Assembly: GCA_914767715.1 (NCBI GenBank)
Contig: OU612066.1
Location: 15,939,001 to 16,003,000 of the forward strand
Direction of reading: 5' to 3'
Source of the DNA: Membranipora membranacea
Lineage: Eukaryota > Bryozoa > Gymnolaemata > Cheilostomatida > Membraniporidae
Length of the DNA stretch: 64,000 bases
Shown: positions 24,881 through 36,800 of the stretch, one piece after another
Layout: every line of letters begins with the position of its first letter
How positions within the stretch are numbered: the first letter of the stretch is position 1
Position numbers and translations under genes: made by a program
The notes under the pieces: generated by a model
What the model was told of the DNA's origin: nothing
Database searches by the model: none
Seen by the model: only the letters and a program-made list of their open reading frames with translations

Positions 24881-27800
24881 GGTATTGAGTTGAAGAATAT
24901 TTATATCTATATATGCGTAAACTTATGTTATATACTGTGTTTACAGTGACAATGAGACTCCCACTACAAGTACAGTTTGTGCTTGATTTATCTAGATATC
25001 CCTCTGATGACTTCTACACGGTATGCGGGAATTGTGTGGGAGACTCTCCTGATCCTCAGAGAGAAATCTGGAGATGTGAGGAAGGAGAGAGGGCAGGCAA
25101 GAACGGCAAAGTGGTGATACTCTACAATCTCCTTAAGAACTGCAACTTTCATTGGAAATGGCGAAATCTTAATCAGAGTGACGCTGGTGGATACGAGCCT
25201 CCTAACCCTGGCCATGACGACAATGACAAAGACAATGACAGGATTGTTCATGTTGGTGATGGAGTGTGCCCTAAGTCAGGGCATATCAAACAAATCAAGA
25301 CTGTTATGACAACATGGGGTGAAATGCTCACAAGCCAGGGTTCAAGAGAAAGCAATGTTTCTTGTCTTCAGATGATTTCCCGAGTTTCCACGCTGTTACC
25401 ACTACTTCAAAGCTCAACATCTCCAACACCTATAGCAAACCAGCAGTCAAGAGAGAATCTGTATGTACAGAAAAGTGATATCACACGCACGATCTCAAGT
25501 ACACAGGCTATAGATGGCAGCGATTTGACAGGTATCAATTCTCAGGTTTTAATCCAACTCAATGTAAAATCAAGAGAGTCCGACATCTAACCCTTCCTTC
25601 TTTATAGAATTGTTTGGAGGGGATTGAGAGTGGCCTTTGGAAGAGTTTTTTAAATTGCTCGTAATGGTGATGTTGTACTTCACTTAAACCACTGCTGACA
25701 CAGCTGGGCTTTGCCCAGCAGTGCCACCAGTCAAAAATTTAAATAGAGAGTTGTGGCATCAAAACATCTAACCAGTAGCTTTGAATGGAGTTATATGAGG
25801 TCTCAAAATGTAAGGAGTATCTTCTTCCCCAGCCATCCACCATGAGTGATGACATATGTTGAGGTTGACCAATCAGGTTGGATCTCAGCTAGATTTTAAA
25901 GGCACCTGATTGGTCAACCTCAACATATGTCATCACTAATGGTGGATGGCTGGGGAAGAAGATACTCCTCATATTTTGAGAGCTCATATATCTCCATTCA
26001 AAGCTACTGGCTAGATGTTTTGATGCCACAACTCTCTATTTAAATTTTTGACTGGTGGCTATGCTGGGCAAAGCCCATCTGTGGCAGCAGTGGTTTAATG
26101 TTTTCTTATAAGCAGCGATTTGCCAGAAATGCTGCCAGGAAATTGAATAATCAATCATGATACCGTTGTTGGACAAGTGGCTCAAGTTTTTTGTGGAACT
26201 CCTTTCCTCAATAGCTGAATGCTTGTTTGATATGGGTAGAGATGTTCATTTGATGGAAATTGATAGCTAGTAAGCATTTTTGATTTTGTTTTTGTTATTT
26301 CATCTGAAGCCATCCACTGCTGCATTTGACAAACATCCTCCACCAAATCGATTTTATGTTGTAGAAATAAGATTTATTGGCTATGGTGCTCCGAGCGGCA
26401 AATCTATCATGTACCTGAACGGTGGCTGTGTAGGTAATGAATTCAAACCTGAAATTTCGCAGGCATCAATTAATCCAGATGGTACCTGGTCTCTGAGTGC
26501 CTCTTTTTCGCTACCATGCCATCTGATGTGGAAGTGGAAGGCTGATGATAAATGGGAATATATCGTAGAACTAGCGGGTGTAAGAAATACAGCTCTCTCA
26601 GGAAGGGAAGTCGTTCACACAGTCTTCAGAAATGATCCCAACAACCCATCAAAAGGCAAGTACCAAGAAGTTTGGCTTTGTGGTAAAGTAGTGGGGTCTG
26701 TATCAAATCTTCGGAAATGTCAGCGCAGTGTAGACTTTGCATAATCAGTCCAATATATGTAAACTTTCCAAATTTTCCCAGGCATTAGCTTACTTGTTGT
26801 TGAGCAGTGTAACAATGCACTAACTAGCGAGTCAAATATAATAGGGCTAGGAGGTTTTTGAATAGTGAATGTAGGTGGCTGAAATATTATCTCCATGATA
26901 TCTCTAACATAGCACCTAAACCCAAATAAAATGTAAAACTTCTGCTTAAATCACAACAATTTGTGATTTCTGGCAATTACTATGCATGCAGTACGAATCC
27001 ATAACACAGATCACACTAGAAAAACATTTTGCTAATCGACTCAACTATGATCCTAGGAAGATTGATAGGTATATTGTTGCAATGCCCTTCAAATTTGCAA
27101 TTGGTTGATACCTTAACAATGGATAGTGTGCGTGGAGGAATTTGCACTTTCTCAATGAAGAAACCATGTAAATGCCTGGACTACTCTTCATGTTGTATGT
27201 GGAGAAATGAGGTCTCAATATGATTATCAAACCCAAATTTCCTAAATTCAAAACTGTCTTCTGATAATTCATAACAAGTTTTGCAGGGAAAAGATCTATT
27301 TGACTGACGTGATTAAAAGATTCAATAACACTGTTGATCGATGGATCCAGATAGCCTTGCCATAATGCATTCTCTCTTCTTGTGGGTCAAAAATGAGTAA
27401 AAAAAATTGCCTAATGTATGTGAAAAACCCAAATGATCGCATAGATTTATTAGCAACTGATTTAAATCAATAAATGTACTAAAGATCAATTAAACTGACA
27501 TAATTATGAAGAGGATGTAATAGAACAGTGTTATTACAATTTTAGTACTGATTGAGCTGCCCGCTATGTTCACTCTGACAAAACAACCAAAAGAAGATTT
27601 GAATGACTCCTACAGTGTTTGTGGACGATGCAATGGAATAAACGAACTCTTCCCATTTGGAGTGTGGAAATGTTCTGAGCCTGCAAAGATTGTTGGTGCT
27701 GAAGTAACTATTGTAGTAAATATATATGCTCACTGTAACTTTGTTTGGAAATGGAGAAACTTAAACCATTCCGTATCATCTGGTAAAGGTTACGGGTTTA

Positions 27801-30190
27801 ATCAGCCTCAGGATACCAGAAAATTCAATATCGGAGGAGGCTGCGGGGAAAAGGCGATTAGCCATGTGCAAGCTGAATGGAACAAGCAAGGTGAAAAAAT
27901 AAATTGCGTGCCCCTTCCTATGGTAACAGTACAATCAACCCCAGAAAGTCCTCTACAGACAACAAGCGAAGATAGATCAAGATCTACCGCGCACTTGTAT
28001 CCAACCACCGACAATCATTTCACTGCAAAGATGAGTTCAGATTTGGCGCATACTGCCTCTAGTATCTCTACACCGACATCAGCAGCTACGGATATAAATT
28101 ATTCTGAAACTATAGACTCAACTTCGGCCATCACAACTTTAGAAGGAACATCTACCAGAAATACTACTCTCTCAAGAAGCGAAGTGATTCACACAGTCTT
28201 TGGGCATGATTCCAACAACCCACCAAAAGGCAAGTACTAAGAAGTTTGGCTTGCTGGTAAGATAATGGGGTCTATATCAAACCTTTGGAAGCGTCAGTGC
28301 AGTGCAGACTTTGCATAATAAGTTCAATACATGCAAACTATTATCCTTGCCAACCCAAACCAAACTTTCCAAATTTTCCCGGGCATTAACTTTTTTGTTG
28401 TTGAGCGGTGTAACCTTTTTCTAACCAGTGCGTCAAAAATATCAGAACTAGGCAACATTTAAAAAGTGAATATTGGTGGTTGAAGTATAATCTCCATGAT
28501 ACGTCTAACATAGCACCAAAACGCAAAAAAAAGGTTTGTTGAAACTCGAATGCATACATTTTGATATACCAATAGGGTGTGTTCTTAGCAATTATCCTGC
28601 AATGCATCTCCAACCTGGATATTCTGAGAGATCAGAGTTTGGCACCCCTTCAACAGTATCGCATTCAGGGATACTCATTGACACATCTTGTTTCATTTGT
28701 CATAGAGGATGATGTCTCGATTGGCGACTGCTTCTTGTAAATGGGAGAAAATGGCTTCCAATTTGTATCTTACATTCAGGGTGAATACATATTTATCTCC
28801 CCGTTTTATGATAGCTCTGCTATTTATTTAATGCATTATTATGATAAACATTGCATTTTGAAGCTTCTTTTCTTCATGATTTTAGACAGAGGTTTAGTTA
28901 TTGTGAGCTCAATCCTTGGAGTAGTCTGTGTTGCCCTGATATGCGGCTTTGTTACAGTGATGGTGAAAATTCGCAGATTGACAAGTCAGGTCAAAAGGTA
29001 GGTATTGTGTCATTGCCAGAAGGTCTCAATGAACCAAAGAGACTGCATTTGCATTTTAGTCTTTATAACTTAAAGCAGATCATTCACCTCACAGCAATAA
29101 ATGAATCATCGTCTGGTTGTGAACACAGATTGCTTTTCCGCAGCTACTTGATAGGGCAATGGTGAAATACTTCTATAACCTGTCAGATTTCAAATTTCAA
29201 ATGTGACTACCCATATTTGTTTGACAAGGTAAGTAAAATCAGCCCAGAAAATCAGTGAAGATTATTGTGTTTTATGATACAGATTGAATGAAAGACCAAT
29301 ACAGAGTCACCTTAAGGGGACTAGCAGCAATGGCAGTGACCCAGATAGCGGTGAGTCTCGAATACCCCAACAAATTCTTCTTTTTCGAAACACTTTGGTT
29401 GAAGCTTTTACTTAGAAGGTATTACACTGAGATGATACCATAATTATACCATGGGCAGATGTAGCCTGTCTTGACAAGCTTTGTTCGGTGAAGAGGGTGG
29501 GGTTCCAAGGAAGACAACTCCACCTTTCTTATACAAGTTGATCAGTAATATTATGGAGTTATTTACCCGATCAATCCTCTTCTCGCTTTTGAGCTCGCAA
29601 GTGATGACAAGCTTTGTTCCCCCACCACCACACAAAGTTTGTCAAGACAAGTTAAGGCAGATGCAATGACACTGTTTCTAAAACAATGAGGGGAGCAGAA
29701 AATACGTTGTTCTCAATTAAATCTAACTTGCAGGTAATAAATTTTCATCCTCTTCCCAAGCTGTCTAGAACCTGCAAACGTTGTAGGCCTACATTTTTCC
29801 ATTTTAGTGAATGACCACGGAGCTATAAGATAATGTATTTATGAAATACCTTTGTTGTGAATCAAAGACCTAGGCCTATTCATCTTATTCATAAGATTTG
29901 TTGAATAAATAGTATTATTGTCACTTCGTTCTTTATTTCCAGGAAAGCCAGATCCTGGTCAATATGAGGAGGCGAGAGAAGGTAACTCTGCAGGAATTAT
30001 CACATTCACAGAGTCTGCTAACGATGTGATAAGTTCTGGTGAATACCAAAACACCAGCAGTAAATCGGCTGAAGTAGGGGCTGATTACATTGAGATACTT
30101 CCTGCTCTTCCTGCGTCAGGGTATGAAATGGTTATTATGAGTGGACAATCTACAGATCAGCAGCATATGTACTCTCAGCTTAACAACTGA
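22424..30190 (+). CDS. receptor A: multi-module type I membrane protein with tyrosine-rich tail, unnamed family
   Basis: Exons: 22424-22475 (signal peptide, MCMNLAWTLLFISHWAIG), 22706-23029 (A1), 23311-23895 (B1), 24134-24436 (A2), 24947-25531 (B1-like), 26365-26655 (A3), 27546-28229 (B3 plus stalk), 28886-28997 (membrane helix, about GLVIVSSILGVVCVALIC, then basic KIRR), 29283-29350, 29943-30190 (tail). Phases join throughout, giving 1083 aa if the broken exon at 24774-24882 is skipped. A modules have two cysteines, a W and a WE/NR pattern (FKWSTEAPIKWEPLG, WKWKADDKWEYIVE) like CBM20. B modules have six cysteines: VCGxC, WxC, CNFxWKWRN, GxC and a late C. The stalk is Ser/Thr-rich. The tail has EYQN, DYIEI, GYEMV and MYSQL. 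Introns after 26655 and 28229 use GC donors (aaag|gcaagta). The gene model is strong; ligand and function are unknown. Confidence 0.75.
22706..23029 (+). other. A1 module exon (CBM20-like signature)
   Basis: Phase 1-1 exon of 108 codons. It reads PVTFYGFDAPADAETIVFNG with a cysteine two residues on, then DDRSWVMKFNLPDQC, then FKWSTEAPIKWEPLGSELNR. The arrangement F..G..P / V.FNG / W / LP / [FY]KW / WE / NR matches the order of conserved positions in carbohydrate-binding module family 20. The resemblance is from motif memory and is not a search result. The counterpart in receptor B is 36039-36362. Confidence 0.55.
24774..24882 (+). pseudogene. truncated, stop-containing B exon (recombination scar)
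   Basis: It has an intact acceptor and reads AMVEQPVIFVLKGEFPS, then TAG at 24824-24826 where receptor B has TAT (Tyr). About 50 bp later, after VCGRCDRIK, the exon stops matching receptor B at ataaag and runs into intron sequence preceding another B1-type exon. The remaining B2 and stalk sequence is missing here. Skipping it keeps phase, since the flanking exons are both phase 1. Confidence 0.85.
25684..26098. repeat. 415-bp palindromic element flanked by TTAA
   Basis: Two approximately 195-bp arms, nearly identical when inverted, flank a 27-bp loop (25878-25904). Both ends read ttaaaccactgctg in inverse orientation, so TTAA could be target-site or terminal sequence. It lies in an intron of receptor A between the second B exon and A3. 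Confidence 0.85.
29463..29657. repeat. MITE, cctgtcttgacaagctttg family
   Basis: Left end gcctgtcttgacaagctttg and right end caaagtttgtcaagacaagt are inverse complements. A third internal match (gacaagctttgttcccc) suggests a nested or compound copy. In the last intron of receptor A. Confidence 0.65.
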
Positions 30191-30796
30191 ATAATATAAT
30201 ATGAAACTAGCTGTAAAGGATATAAAATAGTTGATGAAACAAATATTTTAATTCAATAGTTTGTCTATTAGCAAGTTTAGAATTTTTAAGTTCCTTTTGA
30301 TGAGTTATGTAAGTACCTGATAACCAATACATTAATGTGCAATTTTATATTATGATGTTTTACCACATTTAGCTGTTATTTCTTATTTACTTGAGATTAT
30401 TATAGTTTTTCATATTTTAGAGTTTTAGATTTTACATATTCAAATGTTTGATTTAGATTTCCATTTCAATTTCAACATTCAACATTCAACATTTCAACGT
30501 TCAATGGTTACTCATCTAAGTTATCAAGCGAAGCTGAAAAGAAATAATAGAAAGATCAATCAATGCCGCACATCTGGAGGACAAAACAGTTAGGATGTTG
30601 AAAGATCTCTATCTTAGGAGTAACAATAGTTTCACCTGAATGGAATGTTGAGAACTCTCTAGAAATATGGCAAGACCATTGTAAGCAGTAACTAAGAATA
30701 TGTTGCAATAATGTCAACATTTAAACGAACCTATTAGTTCGATTAGGAAACGATACCTGCTGTGACCAATGAACTGCCTCTCCTCATTGCTGTGAC

Positions 30797-30805
30797 TATA
30801 TAAAG
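30797..30805 (+). promoter_or_regulatory. candidate TATA box TATATAAAG in left arm of inverted repeat
   Basis: TATATAAAG is followed about 20 bp later by an ATG. The mirror copy is at 33086-33094 on the minus strand. Its conservation in both arms suggests that the ancestral unit was transcribed. Confidence 0.4.
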
Positions 30806-30909
30806 AGCTGCAGAGACACTAAACATGAGCTCATTTTGGAACAGCCTTGAAGGTTGTGTTATGTGCAATTTACTTGGATTAATTTTTATGGAATAATTAT
30901 AATTAAATT

Positions 30910-31054
30910 AATGTCTACTCTACATCAAGAACTCAGTGAAATTACTGAATTACTCAGAAACATACATATTGAATTCCGGCCGAAGGGAGCGAGCAGCTTT
31001 CCGTCAGAAAAATTGACGAGGGAAGTTTATCACAATTGTGAAAACTCTTATTGA
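30910..31054 (+). other. small frame conserved in both arms of the inverted repeat
   Basis: From ATG 30910 the frame reads MSTLHQELSEITELLRNIHI and continues to stop after NCENSY. The right arm (minus, about 32980-32865) has MYIPHQELGEIIELLRNIHI and the same continuation up to a possible donor (ag|gtaagt). The left arm has lost this GT. Unknown protein; could be a remnant exon of the duplicated unit. Confidence 0.25.
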
Positions 31055-33871
31055 TACAATATACAATATTCAAGGTTGAAATTTGTTTGATAAAATAATT
31101 ATTATACAGCTCCAGTTCAAGGCAAAGGTAAGTCCTTGGTTATATCGACTGATCATCGGTTATAATTTTGTTGAAGCTCCATCGTTATTGGCGAGTCTGC
31201 CATTTGTAATTTCCTGCAGAGGATCAAGTGAATCTTGTGTCTTATTAAAGGTGAAGTTGTCACCTCATACATTGAGTCGTCCTGGCGAGCAATTAGTCAG
31301 AGTATACCGGTTATTTTATTACTAATCGCGCTACATTTTGACTAAATCCAATATTTTACAACTGCAGTCATATTTATCCTTATTACCTATAATTATATTT
31401 TAATATTGAACTTTAGACGGTAATTTTACTTTCAGAGTACGGGCAACCACTTGTTCGCGACTCAACTTCATGTTTAGGCCGAACTTTGCGGAATCACACA
31501 TAATCAAGTTAATGATTGCTTAGGTGGATTTCAGAGGTCCATAAAGTTAAGAGTGCTAACCATTACACATTATATAATAACACCATTACACATTACACCA
31601 TTACACAAAATAGAACCAAAATTTACCTTGTGTCAAACCAATCAAAGCGATAATTATAGTATTAATATTTGAATTAAAAATTTATATACAAAACACAAGA
31701 AGTGTGCAGGACGGGATCTTACACTTCTGTGATTAATACTAAAATTACGGGAGTGTGCGTTATTCGTCCCTCACAGTTATGAAGGATAACTTTGACACAA
31801 TAAGATATTTTACCAAGTTTTCTTTTTAATGCTGAACAAGATCCCGGAAACAAAATGAGATGTTTCATTCTGTGAATGCTAATCTAATAAATCACAGTAT
31901 TGAAACCTTATTAGCTACCACAGAGCAATCCAGGAGTTGTGCAAACATTGAAACAGATAAAGCAACTACTTGATTGCTTACAAATTCACTCTCTTGGACA
32001 ACGAAGCTTTATGTGCAACTGATAACTGGTAACTTGATAAGGTTGGTTGGTTAACTAGTTGTAGGTTTGCATGATGTCAGCTAGCAGTAGTTGAGCTAGC
32101 TTAGTGTGAGGGACGAATAACGCACACTCCCGCAACTTTAATATTAAATACAGGAGTGTAAGGTCCCGTCCTGCACACTTCTTGTGTTTGTTATATAAAT
32201 TTCTAATTCAAATGTCAATACTATATTTATCGCCTTGATTGGTTTGACACAAGGTAAAGTTTGGTTCTATTTTGTGAAATGGTGTATACATGTGTAATGG
32301 TGTAATTATATAATGTGTAATGGTTAGCACTCTCAACTTTATAGACCTCTGAAATCCACCTAAGCAAAAAGCAATCACTAACTTGATTATGTGTGCCTTA
32401 CAATGGTGAGGCTTAAAAAATGTAATTGAGTCTCGCACATGTGGTTGCCCGTTCTATGAAAGTAAAACAACCTTCTAAAATTAGGTGTGAAATATAACTA
32501 TGGGTAATAAGGATTAATATGACTGCAGTTATGAAATGTTGGATTAAATCAGAAGGTAGCGCAACTAGTAATAAAATAACCGGTATACTCTGGTAAATGC
32601 TCACCAGGACAAATCAATGTATGAAGTGACAACTTCTCCTTCAATAAGACCAGATTCACTTGATCCTCGGCAGGAAATAACAAATGGCAGACTCGCCAAT
32701 AACAATGGAGCTTCAACAAAATTATAACCGATGATCAGTCGATATAACCAAGGACTTACCTTTGCCTTGAACTGGAGCTTCATAATAATTACTTTATCAA
32801 ACAAATTTCAACCTTGAATATTGCCACGCAATATTAATAAGAGTTTTCACAATTGTGATAAACTTACCTAGTCAAATTCTTTGACGGGAAGCTGCACGCT
32901 CTCTTCGGCTGGAATTCAATATGTATGTTTCTGAGTAATTCAATAATCTCACCAAGTTCTTGATGTGGAATATACATTTATTTAATTATAATCATTCAAA
33001 AAATTAAATCTAAGAAAATTGCACATAACACAACCTTCGTCAAGGCTGTTCCAAAAATGATCTCATGCTTAGTGTCTCTGCAGCTCTTTATATAGTCACA
33101 GCAATGAGGAGAGGGAGTTCATCGGTCACAGCAGGTATCGTTCCTAATCCTAATAGGTCGCTTAGATGCCGACATTATTGCAACATATTCTTTGTTACCG
33201 CTTACAATGGTCTTGCCATCTTTCTAGAGAGTTCTCAAACATTCATATTCAGGTGAAACTTTTGTTACTCCTAAGATAGAGATCTTTCAACATCCAAAAT
33301 CCAACATCCAACATCCAACATCCAACATAACTGTTTTGTCATCCAGATGTGCGGCATTGATTGATCTTTCTATTATTTCTTTTCAGCTTCGCTTGATTAC
33401 TGGTATGAGTAACCATTAAAATGAAATGAAAAATCCAAAGTCCAAATCAAGCACTTGAATATCTAAAATATAAAACTCAAAAATATAAAAATATAAAATA
33501 ATCTCATCAAGTTAATTAGAAAAGTAAGTCATTATCAGCTAAAAGTAGTAAAACATCAAAATATAAAAATTAATATTAATGTATTAGTTATCACGTACTT
33601 ACATTAGTTGGAAGCTTGTACAAGTAAAGAGGATTTGTAAATGCTAGCGGGCAGTGATTTATTTTAATTCAAGCATGGCGAAAAAGGCAAACCTTTCCTC
33701 CTGTTTAACTTTACTCCTCAGGGCCATTGGTTAGGAAAAAATGGTAGGGGAGGCAGAAATCCTTGAGGGTACGAAGTAAAGGGTATTATAAGCTCCTCCA
33801 CCCCGACCCACTGACAAAAATCACAGGCTATATCAAAGTCACGTGGCCTTATGAGTTAAACTAACTCCTTG

Positions 33872-36800
33872 ATGAGAACAAGGGCATAGTGAGAAGGTGT
33901 GTGTTTCCATCTTCAAAAATTCCCACTTTTTCACTTTGCTCTGAAAGAATTTTAGCTTATAATCCACTAGTATATTTGCATTGCAGCACGGCTGACTCAG
34001 TTAATTATCCACATTTCAAACATAACCCTAAATGTCTGAGAAGACAACTTTGATATGTTTTAATGATGGGCATTTACAAAACAATAAAGTTCTTTGCTTG
34101 ACATAGAATATATAAAATCAGGTCCACTTGTTAATGGTTGGCCAGGTCACCAATGACTTGGCTTACATTGAAGGACCTACTCTCAGTCTACGTCTCAGTC
34201 AATGAAATGATACATTCAGCCTTAGTGATTAGTTGGTGATAGAGAGGTGTTGGGATCGTAAAACTAGGTACCCGCTAACCACACCATATAAGGGAGGCTG
34301 CCTGGTTTACCTCTAGAAATAGTATTTTTGGCACAAACATAGTGTCATTCCTATTATTTTGGAGTTACCACTAGGAGGATTTGGACTCTTCTTGAAAATT
34401 ATTCAAGAAATACAACTCTGTCATGTTGTTATGTCTAACTGTGATGAACTGCAATTTTTTTTCTCAACCTCAAGACTAAGATTATGTCATCATGGACCTT
34501 TTTTGGCTGTTATATTTCACAACTTTGAGCAAGAAATTTATATCTACAATTTTAAACTGGTTGTACCTCATACTGGAGAATGGCTTTTCACTCAAAATTA
34601 TGATATCCCAGTGCATGCACAGCCTGACATCCTGTATCCACTCACAATTCTACACTACAAGAGCGGAATTTAACCACCTTTTTTGATTGCTACAGTCACA
34701 CCAATCTGAATCACGATCAGCTCACAACTAATTACTGACGTCATGTTAGCGACTGTAGTCTGATTCTCAGAGTCAGTAGTGTTGATGTCTAAGTTCATGC
34801 AAGCGCAAAAAACATGAGTGGTGATATTTCTATCTACATAAAGTAAAAAAAAAAATCAACCATGATCTCCTGTTCTAAAGATTGAAAATTGTGTATATTA
34901 AGCATTGTACTGTTGATAGCATATAACCCAAAAAAAGCATAGAGCCAAACAGGATTTCAGACTGTCAAAAAGTAAGTTACCCACAAAGTCATCGATGCTG
35001 GACTGGCCAATGATGAGTTTGATATAGATGCAATGCTTCTCTGAAGCTGAAGGTTATACCATAAATGGGTCACACATCTATCACAAAACATTTCAGAGTA
35101 GCTCTCCTTTGGAATTATCTTCTTTGAAGAATGGTATGACTGGTCGTGTAATCTTGCAATCATTATATCAGCTTATGTTATACCACCAACCATTGTTATT
35201 TTAATTTAGAGATAAGATTGTGAATAAATCAGTGAGCAGTTTATAGCCTCTTCTAACCAAAAATTTGATCATCATCATGTATCATTGCAGTTAGGTAACC
35301 AGGGATGGTCACTGAAACGGTCTATGACAAACTTAACTAGAGTAGTAGCAATTTTATAATTAACAGAATTTATTTTGACCATAGCTTTTGACAACTGAGC
35401 CACTATGGAGTTGAACTTGGCTTGGACTTTTCTTTTCATGAGTCACTGGGCTATTGGTAAGCATTTTATTGTATTTTAAGCATCTTTGTGTTCATGCAGC
35501 TTTATCACTATGTTCCCAAGGTTCGATTTTGTAAGGATTTCGGGAGTAATCGCCCCATGGAAATGGCATTAAAATCAAATTCCGATTGTGACGAATGACT
35601 TTTTGGACGCGAATATTCATACCGTGTTTATTCGACCTATATTCTAATTGGCGGCGTGGCTGAATGGTTAGTGCGCTTGCACACAATGCCTTCAAAGAGA
35701 TTACACGCGATAGGCCGGCCGATAGGCACGCTATAGGTTCAAGACGCGCGGGGCGGCAGATTATATACATGTTTTTCCCATCATGGGAATGGTTAGAATC
35801 CTCTAGATTCTAACCATTCGAAATTGGAGAGAACCACAAAATCGAAGCATGGGACCATAGTGTATGTCACACAGCAGATATGCAAAATGTTGATACCTCT
35901 TTTTTTTTCTTCATTTTGTCAGTTTAACTGTGTATACAAAGGGTTTTATTCATACTATTATAATCAAAGGTCTCAGTATACAGACTAACCAAATATGTTG
36001 ATACCTCATTATATTTTGTTTTTTTTAACACTTTGTAGAGGCTGCCTGGCCAGCAGACGTACCTGTTACATTCTATGGATTTCATGCTCCTGCTGATGCA
36101 GAGACTATTGTCTTCAATGGAGGTTGTGCCGGCGATTTTCGACACAATTTATCCAAATCCAAAGTGAAGGATGACAGAAGCTGGGTCATGAAGCTCAATC
36201 TACCAGATGAGTGTGACAACAGTGGTCTTATCAGGTTCAAATGGTCTACTGAAGCACCAATAAAGTGGGAGCCCCTGGGGCCAGAAATCAATCGTGAGAT
36301 TGCCACACATTTGCTCAGGGAAGGAAACACTGCCGGATATACTATTTTCGGTCACAAACCAGGTATATCTGCAGATCAATATTATAGCTTTCCAAGCATA
36401 GATGTTTTTACGGCAATCAATTCAGCATTTCACCTCCAAAAGAGCTGTCCTGATGCCTTTACTACAGTATATATGGAATTAGCAGTTTCTTAGTGCCTGT
36501 CAAAGTTGTGAAAATTCTTGATTCAACCCCCTAGAAATGGCACCTTAACTTAGTGCTGTATTTTAATTTGATGAATTTTGTATTTATAAAGAGTATTGAG
36601 TTGAAGAATATTTATATCTATATTTGCGTAAACTTATGTTATATGCTGTGTTTACAGTGACAATGAGACTCCCACTACAAGTACAGTTTGTGCTGGATTT
36701 ATCTAGATATCCCTCTGATGACTTCTACACGGTATGCGGGAAATGTGAAGGAGATTCTCCTGATCCTCAGAGAGAAATCTGGAGATGTGAGGAAGGAGAG

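Larger units (their letters stand above)
30290..33612. repeat. large inverted repeat, arms about 1.5 kb, spacer about 330 bp
   Basis: The left arm 30290-31777 matches the right arm 32106-33612 inverted. Shared landmarks: gtaagtac...gatgttttac at the outer ends, aagatcaatcaatgccgcac, tatataaagagctgcagaga, cagctccagttcaaggcaaa, and gcgttattcgtccctcac at the inner ends. The arms have diverged by substitutions and small indels. Short (CAACATT)n or (ATCCAAC)n tracts occur in both. Confidence 0.9.
30191..35404. other. intergenic DNA between receptor A and receptor B
   Basis: It contains the approximately 3.3-kb inverted repeat (30290-33612), about 260 bp of unique sequence, then the duplicated upstream block of receptor B from 33872. 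Frame 34359-34673 (starting MELPLGGFGLF with a non-ATG codon) is open for 104 codons but broken in the other copy. It is probably chance or a fossil. Confidence 0.6.

Noticed and set aside
33290-33327. CRISPR-like array of short repeats
   Set aside because: It is a simple 7-bp tandem tract inside the inverted repeat, with no spacers, in an animal genome.
35650-35765. tRNA gene
   Set aside because: A- and B-box-like strings exist, but no acceptor stem or cloverleaf closes and it is inside an inverted-end element.
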